DNA of 64,000 nucleotides. It comes from Gracilaria gracilis (Eukaryota; Rhodophyta; Florideophyceae; Gracilariales; Gracilariaceae). The notes under the pieces were generated by a model. It had not been told where the DNA came from and did not search any database. It saw nothing but the letters and a program-made list of their open reading frames with translations. Shown here in pieces: positions 31,801-44,095 of this stretch. Position numbers and translations under genes: made by a program. Each line of letters starts with the position of its first letter. The stretch's first letter is position 1. The stretch is from the NCBI GenBank assembly GCA_030374805.1, contig JARGSG010000031.1, forward strand, positions 1-64,000, given 5' to 3'.

Positions 31801-32690
31801 CGTGCAGAAAATGGCAGCGCGTAGGACGCTCATTCGGGTAAATTTGTGATAGCCCGCACAGGCGCTGCAAAGTATCCAATGTAAATACAATGCCGCATAA
31901 AAACGCGACAACAAAAGAAGATCATTTGGTGATCGTAGATACGTCTTTGCGCGCCAACGCACCCAAGCGAGGCTCCGACACGGCGGCACGCGCGCACGGC
32001 GACACGCGCGCGCGGCGATGCCGTGCCAGATAGCAACACAAGCGCCATCTCCCGGAACATGCACCACATTCTGTCCCTCCGGTCTCACGGCGCGCTTCGC
32101 AACGGCGGACGCGGACGCTGCCGCGACGGACGCGGCGAAAGAGGCGTCAAGCGGAAGTGATGGCGCCGTGGTGGGCGGCGTTCATGGTGGATGGTGGTGG
32201 GCGAATCGCGCAGGGATGGGCAGTAGCGCTTGCGAACGGAGGCCCTTTACATGGCAGGTGGACGATGACGGCGTCAGGTGACCTGGTGGCGCTTGGACTA
32301 AGCGCGTTTGGACAGCACACGCCATCATTGCAACGCACCATGGCGGCTGCATTCTCACAGCACGCGTCTGCTCCGCACGCGCGCGCGCGCGCACGCTTTG
32401 CCATTGCTAATTTCGTCTTTGACCAAGCTAATTTCGCTTCAGCAGCTGAAAAAGACGAGTGCGATTGAATAAGGTGTGCGCATCGTCGACCGCCGGCGGA
32501 AAAGCGGCCGCGCCGAACGGTCACACAATTTTTTTCGCCCAGTGCAGTGCAGGCTACCGGCGCATTGCTGGGCGCCCGGTGCGGCACTGCGCACAGAATG
32601 GCGTGTGTGTCGCGCTCTGGCCTTGCGCGAGGTCGACGGATGTCAACAGCAGCCAGCGCTGTTACGTACTCAACTGCCGCGCATGCGGCG
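31801..32690. other. GC-rich region, no gene recognised
   Basis: Frames on both strands are Ala/Arg-rich; nothing recognisable. Confidence 0.35.
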
Positions 32691-32699
32691 TGCCCGCGC

Positions 32700-32885
32700 G
32701 CGCGCGCGCCGCCCGCACAAGCGTTCCCGCTGCCGCGCGTGCCCGCTGCCGCGCGTGCCCGCTGCCGCGCGTGCCCGCTGCCGCGCGTGCCCGATGCCGC
32801 GCACGCCCGCCGCCGCGCACGCCCGCCACAGCGCACGCCCGCCACAGCGCACGCCCGCCGTCGCGCACGCCCGCCCGTGCGCCCG
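32700..32885. repeat. 16-bp minisatellite
   Basis: Unit CCCGCTGCCGCGCGTG and variants (CACGCCCGCC...), about 11 copies. As 3 x 16 = 48, all frames stay open, explaining the Arg/Ala/Pro frames here. Confidence 0.9.
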
Positions 32886-34057
32886 TCGCGCGCGCACCCA
32901 AGTAGCTGCTGGCAACGGCCGGCGTTGGTGTGCAGCGGCGCGGGGTGGTGGTGGGGATGGTGCGCGAGCGTGTGAGGGCATGGCGTTCCGTCGCGCGAGG
33001 CGTCGAGCACGCGTCGGTGGCGTGCGCTCATGTGGACAGTGTGACATGTTCGCAAAGTGACGCAGTGACGCGCGTGCTCGTGTGCAAGCCCTCGCTGCAG
33101 CGCACGCTCGCCGCCACGCACGCTCGCCCGCCGTCACAACTTTCGCCGTCAAAATTCTGAGTGCATCGCGCTGCAAATCTCAAAGAGATTCATTCCAAGT
33201 TTCGCACCAGTGCGTTGTTCGCTGAGCTCGTTGGGCGCACGTGACGGCGCGCACGCGGGCGCGTGGCGGCGCCCCTATATAATTGTTTATAACATTATTG
33301 TTCGAGCTCGTGAATGGGAACAGCCAAAGATGCTCTCAAAGTTGTCTTTGGCAGAGACAAATAGAATTGCGACTCGAACAGCACTGCAGCTCCGAGATTA
33401 GGTCATAACAGCAAACTACTACAAGTTTTTCAACATCTGTCGTAATCCTCCCAAGAATACTATGCTTTCCTACTTCTTTGTCTACCTATACGATCGAACG
33501 CGAATTTATGCCTTCTCCGCCATGCCAACAGCCTATGGGTCCGTTCCCAACGCTTTTGTTTCTTTGCTGTACGTTCTGGCGCTTCTTCTCCTCTGATGAC
33601 GAACAGATAGTAGTACAGCTCAAGTCACTACAGATCATGTCGAGGTGACGGCGCATTTATGAAGCTCTCTCTCTTTCCTACTTAAGGCCAATGTCATTGT
33701 TGTTAAGAATGGTAGTGTTGATGGGCAAGAAGCGCCCAATGCTATACTAGTGCACTTCACCGCCACGAAAACGTCAAGCAGTTCGTGTCCCAAACACCTC
33801 CACAAAGCTTATCACTCACGCTGGCACAAACTTTGTTCATCTCATCAAGCGAGTTGCAGATTCCTTCGCAAGTGCAGCTCCTAATAACCGAGAGCAAACT
33901 CATTTTCTGCATCAAGTCGTATCTTTCCAAGGTTTGCTTTCAAGAGCAGATTGCAAATTCCTTCGGGAAGATGATCTATCGGAAGATTGGGGAAAAAACA
34001 TAATTGAACAACTGCGCAATCGCACCAGTCTGAGGTCAGCAAAGCAGCTTTGAATTT
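32886..34057. other. No gene recognised
   Basis: GC-rich to about 33280, then more AT-rich. Short frames only; no motif recognised. Confidence 0.35.
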
Positions 34058-34844
34058 TTAATCTTGACAACCATCAAGTAATCGAGAGAGTACATCCTTG
34101 GATGTGGTCACGTCAGAATCATCCCGACGTCTTTCTGATTTGCACATTCCCAATCTTGCTGCCTTGACTACTGTGCCGGCCAAGTGAATGATGACAAGTG
34201 TGTGTCCTCTTCTTGTCTTCGCTTTGCACCATGCTGACATTGCGTGGACGACTCCTTCATTGTCCAGCCAAATCCATACCCTGTACGACGAGATGCGGGC
34301 CAATTGGCACACACCTCTCCAAGCACGAGCTCTGCAACCAAATTGTTGTCCTTGACGAGTACTTTTCTTCTTAGAGCAAAGTTCTCTCGCATACCAGAAC
34401 ATAAATTTTAAGGCCTTCTTGCCAAACCGCAATTGAACACGCTGGAAATCTAAAACGCTCCCCTTCCAGGCAGATAAGCACAGCACATCTCACAAACTGA
34501 GCACAAATAACTCGCTTTATTAGAGCTACACACGTCTCCCAGCTCCCGCAATCGCCCAAACTCCAGTGCTCACTTTCATTCTCCGCTTTCAATTTTTATA
34601 TCACAAATCACTACCCCAACAACCACCGACACATGGACCAAACGTTGTTGGCCATTCCAGGAACGGAATGATCGCTCCTGTAGAGTGCCTTCAAACGCTG
34701 CTTGCATTTGAACTTCTTTATCATTTTCATGAGTGGTTTTCTGAAAGCAGTTCGATGTGAAGGAACAAGTAGCGACAAGAATTCCTGGCATACTGCGCTA
34801 AGCAGTTCATACATTCTAGGTTTTTCCAGAAAGATTTTAGGCAA
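34058..34844 (-). pseudogene. Retroelement RNase H remnant, possibly DIRS-like
   Basis: The frame 34486-34058 contains YRVWIWLDNEGVVHAMSAWC and, after a His/Arg-rich helix (TLVIIHLAGTVVKAARL), ends DVLSRLLDG. This matches the end of RNase H domains in DIRS/Ngaro-type retroelements (..DN..VV..L.., then AD.LSR). The 5' neighbours in other frames (34592-34371; 34844-34611, with FLSLLVPSHRTAFRKPLMKM) may be decayed reverse transcriptase. The catalytic Asp in LDNEG is kept. Several breaks; no LTR seen. Confidence 0.4.
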
Positions 34845-35029
34845 TTTATGGATCTGAAGACAAATCTGGTAGTGACATTGAAAGGCTTCGATATTCAGAG
34901 CTCAGCTTTGCTCTGCTTTCCACTGTGTCAAGTGATAACCAGGCTGTACCCAATACTGGTTCTAATCATTCGTTGCCTCATGAGCACTACGGCATCAACA
35001 ACGAGCTTCTTTTCTAAGTTCAGTACGGA

Positions 35030-35330
35030 TAAGGACGAGCATCTCTTCCAGAGCTATGCGTTTTGCCTACCGTACGGAGGAGGAATGGCCTCTACTATGG
35101 AGCTATGCGTTTCCGCTACCGTAAGGAGGAGAAAGGGCCTCTACTTTGGAGCTATGCTCTTTGGCTACCGTACGGAGGAGAAAGGGCATCTACTCCGAAA
35201 ATATGCTCTTTTGGATACAAAACGGAGGAGGAAGAACCTCTACTCCGGAGCTTGGCTCTTTGGCCATCGCAGAAGAAAGAACGGCCTCTATTCGGGATCT
35301 TCGCTCTTTGGCCACCAACTCCCTTGTATG
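35030..35330. repeat. 49-bp minisatellite, about 6 copies
   Basis: CTATGCTCTTTGGCTACCG-type units start near 35054, 35103, 35152, 35201, 35251 and 35299. Because 49 is not a multiple of three, three plus-strand frames read the same repeat peptide (SLFGHQ/FGYRTEEK-like) in turn; I do not treat them as genes. Confidence 0.9.
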
Positions 35331-36156
35331 GAGTTCTTGCTGGTCACTACATAACAGCGTCGCTGGCCGGTGTCTTCACAATAACCTAGATCACGTGAAC
35401 TACTAGAAAGGAGAAAACCTAGTTTACGATTTTGCCATGAACGGCAGGCCGCGTCATGCCCTGCGTTGGTAGCAGTCTTACCTTAGAACATTTACGATTG
35501 AGACATCGCTCATAGATGATTCAAACAAGCTGAGTTTTCGGTAGACAACGGGTGCATCCGAGAATTTCTCTTTCCAAATCTCTTCCTTCACCGCTGTGAT
35601 AAAAAGGCGACCCGATGGCACTTGGGTACATTTGTTGTACTGCTCTAAGGACATCCGGTTTTCACAGATTTCTCAATTCTCGTGTAGAATAATTAGAAGT
35701 TGACTCATAGAAAGAATTAAAAGTAGAAAAACTTGAAACGAGCAGACGCTAAGTGTCTTCGGGCGCGGGGGTAGCAGCAGCGATGCAACAAAGAGCGGCA
35801 AGCTAGGGGAGAGAACGCCGAATTTACAGCAAAGCTTTCATATGCAAGCGGCGCGAGTTTTACCATAGAATGATTTTGGAACGTGCACCCAATCTCGTCA
35901 AATATGTCGACCGCCGGACGAGGGCCACCAACGACTTCTCTGGTGACGCCATGCCGTATGACATACATTGTATGGTAATAGAGAGCTCTATTATAAGACT
36001 CAGAGGCGTTCCCGAACCGTTAATGAGGCGGATCTGTCTTCTGACAGAGAAGGGGGAGAGCAAACATGCTTCGAAATCGGAGAGAGTGGCTTGAGAGGTT
36101 GTATTTTTGTTTCTTGCGCCGTCCATTCGCAATCTTAGCCTGCTATGTTCATTAGG
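35331..36156. other. No gene recognised
   Basis: AT-richer sequence with only short frames; nothing identified. Confidence 0.35.
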
Positions 36157-36807
36157 TTAAGGCGTCACTGGGCGCACACGAGATAAACGATGAGGAGAAA
36201 ATTCTGGAGCCGGAGACGAATGTGCCTCTTTGTCGGTACTATTTCCCATTGATGGTAACGACCGCTGTGCAAGAGAGACACGAAGGAGATTGGCAGAGGC
36301 CTTGCATGCGATGGTGACACTGGAGGTAGAGACAAGATGTTCATACGGTTGGGTTGCCATGCTGACAGCGGAGACAGGACGATGTCGGTCGGACGCGTTG
36401 TTTCCGCTGCTGGCAGTGGAGAAGAAAGTGCACTGATGGACACAATGTGCTTCTGAAGGCCATTGAAAAGATTCGGATGTGATAAAGTGGTTGCTGGCGG
36501 CGGCGAAGAAACCACGGGGGCGAGAGTGCTGATGTGAGGCTACACAGGGGGTACCGCTCGTCTGAGGCTGCACAGGAGGTTTGTCGCTGAGCTGTACCGG
36601 AACTGGCGGCATATTACTGGCCTGAGGAATCAATGGATGTGTATCGGCTTCACCAATGACATTAAATGATGACGGAGAAGGGTTGGGGTCGGTAGGAGCG
36701 GTTCGGCGCTGCAGTGATAGTGTTTCGGGATTGGACTGCGGCAGGAAGCGGCGGCGACGGCGGCGAAGGATCACATAGGGTGATTGGGGCCGTGCTATTG
36801 TTTCCAT
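36157..36807 (-). CDS. Hypothetical Pro/Ser-rich protein
   Basis: From the ATG at 36807, 216 codons. Starts METIARPQSPYVILRRRRRR, then Pro/Ser/Thr-rich throughout (PPVPVQLSDKPPVQPQTSG). No recognised domain. A second frame upstream on the same strand (37565-37146, including NQISQIIIKRINNIVFIL) has no usable ATG near its start and could be another exon. Weak candidate. Confidence 0.2.
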   Translation of the reverse strand: METIARPQSPYVILRRRRRRFLPQSNPETLSLQRRTAPTDPNPSPSSFNVIGEADTHPLIPQASNMPPVPVQLSDKPPVQPQTSGTPCVASHQHSRPRGFFAAASNHFITSESFQWPSEAHCVHQCTFFSTASSGNNASDRHRPVSAVSMATQPYEHLVSTSSVTIACKASANLLRVSLAQRSLPSMGNSTDKEAHSSPAPEFSPHRLSRVRPVTP

Positions 36808-37898
36808 TAACACGAATCGGAGTGTAGTTGTTGATGCTGCTTTGCATCAGTACTGACTTTCCGCGAGCCGCAGCATGAAACATAAGAGAAGCTTCGCATA
36901 GTGATACCCATAAGCCCCCGGAACTCGTCACTAGCCTAGCACACGAAACGTTACAAACCGCAGATATTTCCAATTTCATGTCAGTAAACGTGCCGGTTGT
37001 CATGGTTCAGGGCCATGATAATAGTTGAGAAAGTGGATTGGAAACGTACCAGTGCCGATCAATTTCTCGGTTGTAGCGGTAATGCACTCCTTCATATATC
37101 GTTCCGTCATTTGCGTGTAGGCAAACCCACACTCCTACCATAGCCTCAAAGCAGATTCGCGTTCGGGGTGCACTGTAGTGTTTCAGAAACTGTAGGTGGT
37201 TGATTTGAGAATTTGCTCAGCTCGGTGGCTGGAAGGATGAATACGATGTTGTTGATCCTCTTGATGATTATCTGCGAAATCTGGTTCGCGCTCTTTGTTG
37301 CAATATCTGTTGCGATGCCATCGTTTAAATGCTGCCCATCGATTGCTGCAGATGCGTCCACAGAATCTTCCCTGCCCAAATCTTGTGGACACAATGCGTC
37401 GTTTCCAGAAGAGTATGAGTCGTGGTACATGTTAGAAAAGACAGAAGGGAGGCGAGGAAGTGCAGCGATACCGCACCTACCAGATTGACCTTGCGCGCCC
37501 CATGACAAGATGCGTAAAGCGTCACTCGAAGTAGATAGATGTGCTGAAATCGGAGAGTGAGGCACACTAAATGCACGAAGGTACCGCAGATCACTGTGAC
37601 TTGTACCATACTACCGGTACAAGAGACATGGCCTAAATTTGTACAAAGATTGACGTTGCAGAACGAAACCTCTTGCGGTAATTGCACAGCAAGCGAAGCT
37701 TGAAACGCAAACCGAAGACAATAGCTGTAGAGCTGATCGTTTGCGTTGCACGTCAGTGGTAAGCTGCAACAGACGTTTTGACTCTTTGGAGTACGAGCTG
37801 ACAGCGAGTGGAGTCAGCCGTGGCAAACCCTCATTTGGCGCCAGCATTGTGCGGTTTTGCACAGCAAGAGAAAGAACTTCACCATGGAGAGGTCTATG
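36808..37898. other. No supported gene
   Basis: Only the weak minus-strand frame mentioned under the Pro/Ser-rich candidate (37565-37146) and overlapping shadows. Confidence 0.3.
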
Positions 37899-38192
37899 AA
37901 CATAAAAACAGCTGAGCAACTCCGGCGCTCTCTGCGCTGGTTTCCTGCACGTGTCACTCATATTTTATACTCCTTCTCTTTCCTTGATGACGGCGACCCA
38001 TCTCTAGCTTTGCGAAACAGCTTGGGTGGAGCATATCTTACAGTGCATCGCGCTAACAGCGGTAGCGTACAGGTGTGTTTCAAGAACCAGGCCGGACTTG
38101 AACCCACGACCCCTGTATCTGGGCCCATAACCATAAAAACAGAGGAGCAACTCAGGCGCTCTCAGTGCTGGTTTCCTGCACGTGTCACTCAT
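37899..38192 (-). repeat. tRNA-like dispersed repeat, copy A
   Basis: Two ends share about 63 bases (37899-37961 and 38129-38192; minus strand begins ATGAGTGACACGTGCAGGAA). Inside, minus strand GGGTTCAAGTCCGGC (38105-38091) is a tRNA T-arm/B-box, and the upstream GAGTTGCTC motif is an A-box-like segment. Looks like a tRNA-derived SINE or a tandem dimer of one. Confidence 0.6.
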
Positions 38193-39759
38193 GTTTTATA
38201 ATGAAGCACTTTCGGGGCGGCTGTATTCTAAAACTATGATTATATGTAGAGGGAATGCACGGATAGCGTGCTTCCCGCCATTCCACCAGAGCGCTGACAG
38301 GCAATGCAGTGTCCAGTGTCCGCTTACGCTCAGCCGACGCAAGGCTTCACCCCTTCATATGGCCACTACTGGCCGGATGGAGTTTCCCCCACTGGAGGGT
38401 TATCGAACGTTCAGATGGTAAACGATTATAGTTGTTAAACAAGCGGCGCCGCCGCCGTGGTCTTGTGCCTTCTTTCTTCATGCAGATGGCAAGCGCACAT
38501 GACACGCGCACGACACGCGCAGAATGCCTCGTAGTTGACGCTTATATCTCACCGCTTTCTTTCGCCCCGGCCCCATACCGGCCAGCAGAGTGCAACTGCT
38601 ACCAATATCTGCTGCCACACTCACAACGCGCCATCTAGACCATGAATTGAACGAAATGAATGCCAGAAAGGCAGCAAGGTCCAGACCAAGTCAAGATATC
38701 TTTTCTTCAAATTTTGCCTCTGAGTAGGAAGCAATGGGCGTTGCACTTCACTACGAAGAGCTATGATATAAGGAAGCCAAAACACCATCAAAGTGGTGTC
38801 TCCCGCTCTTGATCTCAATCCCAAAGCCTGCCATAGAAGGGCAGTTTAGATATATTTCATTCACATTGGTTGTCGCGCGTCTCGCGGAAAGACTGGTGAA
38901 TAGACTCCGCCGGCACCTCCCACAACGAGCGCGTGTTCTTCCAGCGCATCGATCATATCGTTGCCACGCCATGGCTGGCCGTCCAATTTGTCTTCGTCAT
39001 CGCCCTCACCTTCGTCTTCACCCTCCTGTCTCTTCTCATGTTTTTCAATCTTGACACAATTCTCTAAACTTGCACTACCTTCCGCCATGTCAGGCCTGTA
39101 TTGTGGGAGTTCTCAAGTGCCACGCTGAATTTGATGCCAAATACAGGGTACCGGCTGAGATTGCAGAGCTTGTGCTAAATATCTCACCTCAATACATGCA
39201 TGCGGTGCTCTAACACAAGCGGCATCTCATGCAAACCGCATTTTTGAGGGTAGCACTTATTGCTATGCACAGATCCGAAGGGCGAGCAGGTACTTGTACT
39301 TGGCAAACCATGCTGCAAGATAGTGAGCACAAACTGTGCTTCACTACTGCGAGAAAGTTGTCTGCTCATAAAGTGCGCGGAAAAGAAGGCGACGCCCGTT
39401 TGACGGCGGTGACGTCGGCGCGTGCGCGTCAGTTGCGATACTCCAACCCGGTCGGGACCAATGAGCAGCCGCACGCGTACGCACCGAGACACCCGGAGGT
39501 GACGGTATTTTTGCACGGCCGTGGGCCTTTCATGAAGCACTAAGCGTTTATACACACGCACGCAACTTTGCTTGACAGCATTCTGTAGCACGTGCAGTAG
39601 CAGCGAGAAGCATTGCCGGAGTGCGGTGGTGCGCCTCATCGAACAAAATGGCCGGCGGTAGCCTCAACGAGAAATTCCGCACCGCCAGCGACAGCTCAAA
39701 CAACATCTCCCACACCCATGCTTCAAATTCGACGATTGCGCTCGTCAGCGTCACGTAAA
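38193..39759. other. No gene recognised
   Basis: Frames at 38.8-39.1 kb and 39.2-39.6 kb exist on both strands without known motifs. A DEAH tetrapeptide in a minus-strand frame (39.6 kb) is isolated and not evidence of a helicase. Confidence 0.35.
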
Positions 39760-40080
39760 ACTATGAAAACGATAAAGCAACTCCGGCGCTCTGCCTGGTT
39801 GATGTGCACGCTATACAAGATATTCATACTCCTCCCTTTTTCTCTTTGGGGCAAATACCGTATGGCTTCTTTATACATGAGGTCCTCGTGTCTCAAGGTT
39901 TCTTTATACACGGGAGCACCGTGTCCACAGCGCGCTTACAGCGGAAGCGTACAAAGATATTTTCAACCAGTCCGGGATTTGAACCAGAAACCCCTGTATC
40001 TGAGCCCATAACTATGAAAACGATTGAGCAACTCCGGCGCTCTGCCTGGTTACGATGCACACTGTACAAAGTATTCTTAT
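39760..40080 (-). repeat. tRNA-like dispersed repeat, copy B
   Basis: Direct repeats AACTATGAAAACGAT...GCAACTCCGGCGCTCTGC at about 39760 and 40010 bound the unit; minus strand GGTTCAAATCCCGGAC (39984-39969) is the B-box. Same family as copies A and C. Confidence 0.65.
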
Positions 40081-40127
40081 GACTCGGCACCATCGTTTAT
40101 GAACCAAGGAAAATACACTTTTACAGA

Positions 40128-40980
40128 TTGATGGTCGTACACGACGAAGACATGACCATCTCGATCGATTTAGATGCAAAGATGGGGAAATATGCAGCCC
40201 CTACAATAAGCCGCATGAGAAGGAAAAAGCACGATTCCTTTTTGAACAGCATCGAGCTAACTTCTTTCAGATTCCTCAACAGCTCAATTGGTTGGTTAGG
40301 CGTACCCGCATTACCGTTCTGCGCTTTTGGCGCAAGCTACTTGCAGCAAAAAGGTCCAGTACCGTTGGCCAACGATATAGTAACGCAGATCAACACTCTG
40401 AAAAACCTCAAGAAGAAATGTTCTTTGCTCAAGTTTGTGAGACCACGGCATTGTAAAACCAGTGAAGTCTCTATAGTCGTGTTTTCTGATGCAAATCGTA
40501 CTGAAGACTACGTAGAGCGTAAATTCGTAGCAGGACTGCTGTTTGGAAAGCTTGAACTGGATTCAGTCATTCATGTGTTAGCGTGGAGTTCCCGCAAGTC
40601 GCGTAGACCAGTCAAATCTATTGGATCGGCTGAGACATTGGCCGCTGTAGAAGCCATTGATAAAGGAGAAGTTCTGGCGAAGGCCCTGCGTAGTCTCTTG
40701 GGTATTGACGTAGGTCTGTGGATCGTAGTGGACTCTAAAGATTTATATGGGACATATCGACTTGCTGTAACGCCGCACATCGTTCGATTCATGGAGGTAT
40801 TTCTGTTATTCCTTAAGAATTTGAGACTGGCAACATCGACAGAATAATCTGGGTTCCAGGTAAGATCAACTACGCCGACCCAATGACCGAAACGGACAGC
40901 CCGTTCTGTACTAGTGTTGAAGTCAAGCTATACGAAGGAAAAGTATCGATTGACTTTGCTCAAGCTCTGTTCAACAGGTC
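40128..40980 (+). pseudogene. Copia-type RNase H fragment
   Basis: End of a Ty1/Copia pol polyprotein. Contains VVFSDANRTEDY (first catalytic Asp), VLAWSSRKSRRPVKSIGSAE and LAAVEAIDKGEVL (Glu region), LWIVVDSKDLYGT (second Asp); a one-base shift near 40828 moves the end (IIWVPGKINYADPMT) to another frame. RT upstream is missing; only about 100 residues of RT C-terminus (LNSSIGWLGVPALPFCAFGA) remain. It lies 5' of the gag fragment, so it belongs to a different or rearranged copy. Confidence 0.8.
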
Positions 40981-41427
40981 TGACAAGCCGACTGGATAAT
41001 TGAAGTTCATGAAGGGATGAGTATGGAATGCAACTGCCGGTGGGTGGATAATTCAAGAATGCTGTCGGTAAATAGTTAGCATTGCACTTGGGTGCGCCGT
41101 GTTCAATGCAAAAGTGCTGACAGAAGATTGTGAGCATTGCACTGACTTTGGCGATTGCGGGTTTGATGCAGGAAAAGACATGAAACCGATCTGCGCGTGG
41201 AGAGTTCATACGTGTTCGCGCATCGCAGCTGATACTTGCATTTAGTCGTAAGGAGAGGCTCGATGTCTTCTGCGTCTCGGTCGGTAGTATAAAAGCCTGT
41301 AACTTGCAGCATGGCAAGTAGTGGTGGCGGTCAAGCACTTCAAACTCGTCAGTAGAACAATAAACGACTGCATTTGTTATCTACAGTGCTTCATCGCTAC
41401 AACTACAGCCCATCTTTCAAAGTTATG
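40981..41427. other. Spacer
   Basis: No gene recognised between the Copia RNase H remnant and repeat copy C. Confidence 0.35.
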
Positions 41428-41690
41428 GGCCCAGATACAGGGGTTTCGGGTTCAAGTCCCGGACTGGTTAAAAATATCTCTGTACGCTTCCGCTCTAAGC
41501 GCGCTGTGGACACGATGCTCTCGTATATGAAAAAACCTTGAGACACAATGAACTCGGGTATAAAGAAGCCATGCGGTATTTGCTCAAAAGAGGAAAAGGG
41601 AGGAGTATGATTAGTGTGTACAGCGTGCACAACAACCAGGCAGAGCGCCGGGGTTGCTCAATCGTTTTCATAATTATGGGATCATCGATA
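41428..41690 (+). repeat. tRNA-like dispersed repeat, copy C
   Basis: GTTATGGGCCCAGATACAGG followed by CGGGTTCAAGTCCCG (41447-41461), a perfect T-arm, starts the unit; GTTGCTCAATCGTTTTCATA (A-box-like) and a second GTTATGGGCCCA end it near 41690. Immediately upstream of Copia gag. Confidence 0.65.
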
Positions 41691-41699
41691 GTTATGGGC

Positions 41700-44095
41700 C
41701 CAAAATGCTCTAGCAACCTGCCGTCGAGGCCGCGATTCTCCTGGAACAACAGAAACTTACTGTGGACTGATGGTCGTGGAAACCAGAAGGAGTACTCCAA
41801 AGCCGTATCTCTGCGGCAGGCGTTTCATGACACTCTCACGGACTCAAACAGCAACAAGGTCGCGGAAGCAGCGTGTGGAATAATGTTGCAGTCTCAGTTC
41901 TACGGACGTGCGAGAGACCTGTTCAAGTCTATCCCGGACAGTATTGTTTGCTGAGACAATGAGGCACAGGCCATTGTAGATGTACTCTACAATCGCGATC
42001 CGCTCGCAGTGGTGCCTGACGTCTTTCAGGACTTCTTGTCGCTACTAAACACCAAGAGGAACAGTAACGAGAGCTTTAAGAACTTCGAATCTAGGTTTCA
42101 AGCGCAGGTTTCTAGGCTGAATTCTGGTGGATCCAAGCGAAGCTTTCAGACGCCCTTGTCGCTTTCGCCTTACTCGCAAATGCCAATGTAGACACCAATC
42201 AGAGGGTACCTGTGTTAGCCAACGCTGCTTCGAAGGCGTCTACTCTGGCTTCATCCCCGACGACGACCGAATTTTTGAAAGAGGTTTCGTATAAGGCGAT
42301 TGCCTCAGTCCTTAGACAATGCGACAAGATGAAGAGTCAAGCAGCTGACACGTCAACAAAGGTGCTCTCTAGCAATACGGCACAGTATTCATCGCATACA
42401 GGATCCTCGGGATCTGGTCCGAGCAGAGGCCGTCAGGGATCGAACAGGACTCCAGAGCAGCTCGCAAGGCTGAAGAGTAAGGCCGAATGTCATCGCTGTA
42501 AGAATTATGGTCATTGGAAGAGCGACCATAACGAAGATGGTACGCTTCAACCTGGAGTGAAGGCCCTGGACGTGCCTCCAACAGAAGAGAACTCGAACAA
42601 GAATGTGCTTACTTTCAACGTGGTTACACTTGGCACCAGCAACAAAGCCGAGGATACCGTCGACAATCTTGCCAGACCCTTTCTTGACGACGGGGCACCA
42701 TGCATTGGGATTGGTCTCACTGAGTTGAATCTCATAGCTCGAATGTTAGAGTTTGGTGATCACTGTTCTCGAGAGGTGTCTGCCTCGCGTTAGAGGTACA
42801 TTTGTACTTGTGTGTAATCATGCGCGTTTCAGTCAGATTGGCGCACATATGTGGCATTTACACCGGTCGCCCGGCATTCTGCTCACCTCTTTGGGGCTGC
42901 AGGTGCTCACCATTCCAACAATGTGCTCACCCTTGTGGGCGCACAATGTGCAAGGGGTAGTCATCTACAGAGTGCATAAATACCTCTCTTGCCCCCCGAA
43001 GAAGGCGAACAATCGGAGGCAACGAAAGAGTTCACTTCAGAAGCACTATCGCCGCGTAGTAAACCAACATTCTTTTCTTTGTTCTGTCCCTCTGACGCCC
43101 AGTTCTAATTTCGACTAGTATGCCCGGACTGGAACGGAGAACTGGATCCTATTCCAGAGTGTGTCACAGACCGTCCGTACTGGCAGTATGGAAGAAGCAA
43201 ACACGGTAGCCCTGCGAGGAAGATACTGGGATCGGTGGCTTTCGAGACACGCACAGATCAGAGAACATTCGTCAAGATCAGGCACCTGGTAATCGATGGC
43301 TCTTCTCAGTGGGTGGTTGGTCGTAATGTCACTAATTATTGCGACATCATACTTGTAAACCAGAACAAAATGGTTCAACCACCAGACGCCAATGGAAACT
43401 CTCAAGGTACTATCACGCTGGTTGACAGGGATATGCACACTTACATACCTCACTCTGTGTTTACCTTTCACACCAACAAACTGACAGAGCAGAATGCGAC
43501 AACCTTGTTCTGCGCCGCAGCCCACATCGATGGAGACAACGCGATCAGGCCGTGGCACGAGTTGAAGAAGATCCTCGACAAGGTCTACAAGCACGTTTGA
43601 GGGCATTCAACCTACTCGGATATGAAGATATTGCTGGAAAAAAGCATGCTGTGGAATGAATCCGTGGAAAAGTATCTGCAGTTGATCCTGGAGAGCTGTA
43701 CGGCGTGTCATACTACAGCGAATACAAAGGCAACCAAGAAAGTCTTGCTGAGGGCCCTAACCAGATCCTTTAACGAGTTGGTTTCCGTAGATCACATGTT
43801 CCTCGGGTAACACTGTGTCGTCCACGTTATGGACGCTGAATCAAGGTACTCGGTGGGCGCTGTTGTAGATGACACGTCGATGCGAAACGCGACTCTTGTT
43901 TTCCACGCCCATTGGATTACAGCATTCTGGGAACCGCAAGTCGTAGCGTACGACAAGGGTTTTGACAACAGCATTTTTGTGGATTACCTCACGCACCAGC
44001 ACATCGAAACCCGCCCCATACCTCCGCAAAGACACAATAAGAATGTCTTAGAGTCGAAGCACAGAACCATACGCGATGTCTCTCTACGCGAGAGG
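41700..44095 (+). pseudogene. Copia-type gag, protease and integrase remnant
   Basis: Gag: DVFQDFLSLLNTKRNSNESF and ANANVDTNQ-type region, with an in-frame TGA at 41952-41954 and a frameshift near 42125. Zinc knuckle CHRCKNYGHWKSDH (about 42490) has His in place of the last Cys. Protease: DDGAPCIGIG (about 42690) replaces the usual D-S/T-G. Integrase: VSVDHMFLG, a TAA at 43808-43810, MDAESRYSVGAVVDD, VAYDKGFDN and NVLESKHRTIRDV keep all three D-D-E positions. Homology stops abruptly at about 44095 where the opposite-strand tyrosine-recombinase-like gene begins. Reverse transcriptase is absent. Confidence 0.8.

Noticed and set aside
31133..32088. Long Arg/Ala/Pro-rich minus-strand proteins
   Set aside because: They are translations of the 17-bp repeat; equally long frames exist in the other phases.
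32459..33176. Arg-rich proteins on both strands
   Set aside because: Products of the 16-bp GC-rich repeat without any conserved motif.
39548..39754. DEAH-box helicase piece
   Set aside because: Only the tetrapeptide DEAH occurs, without P-loop or other helicase motifs.
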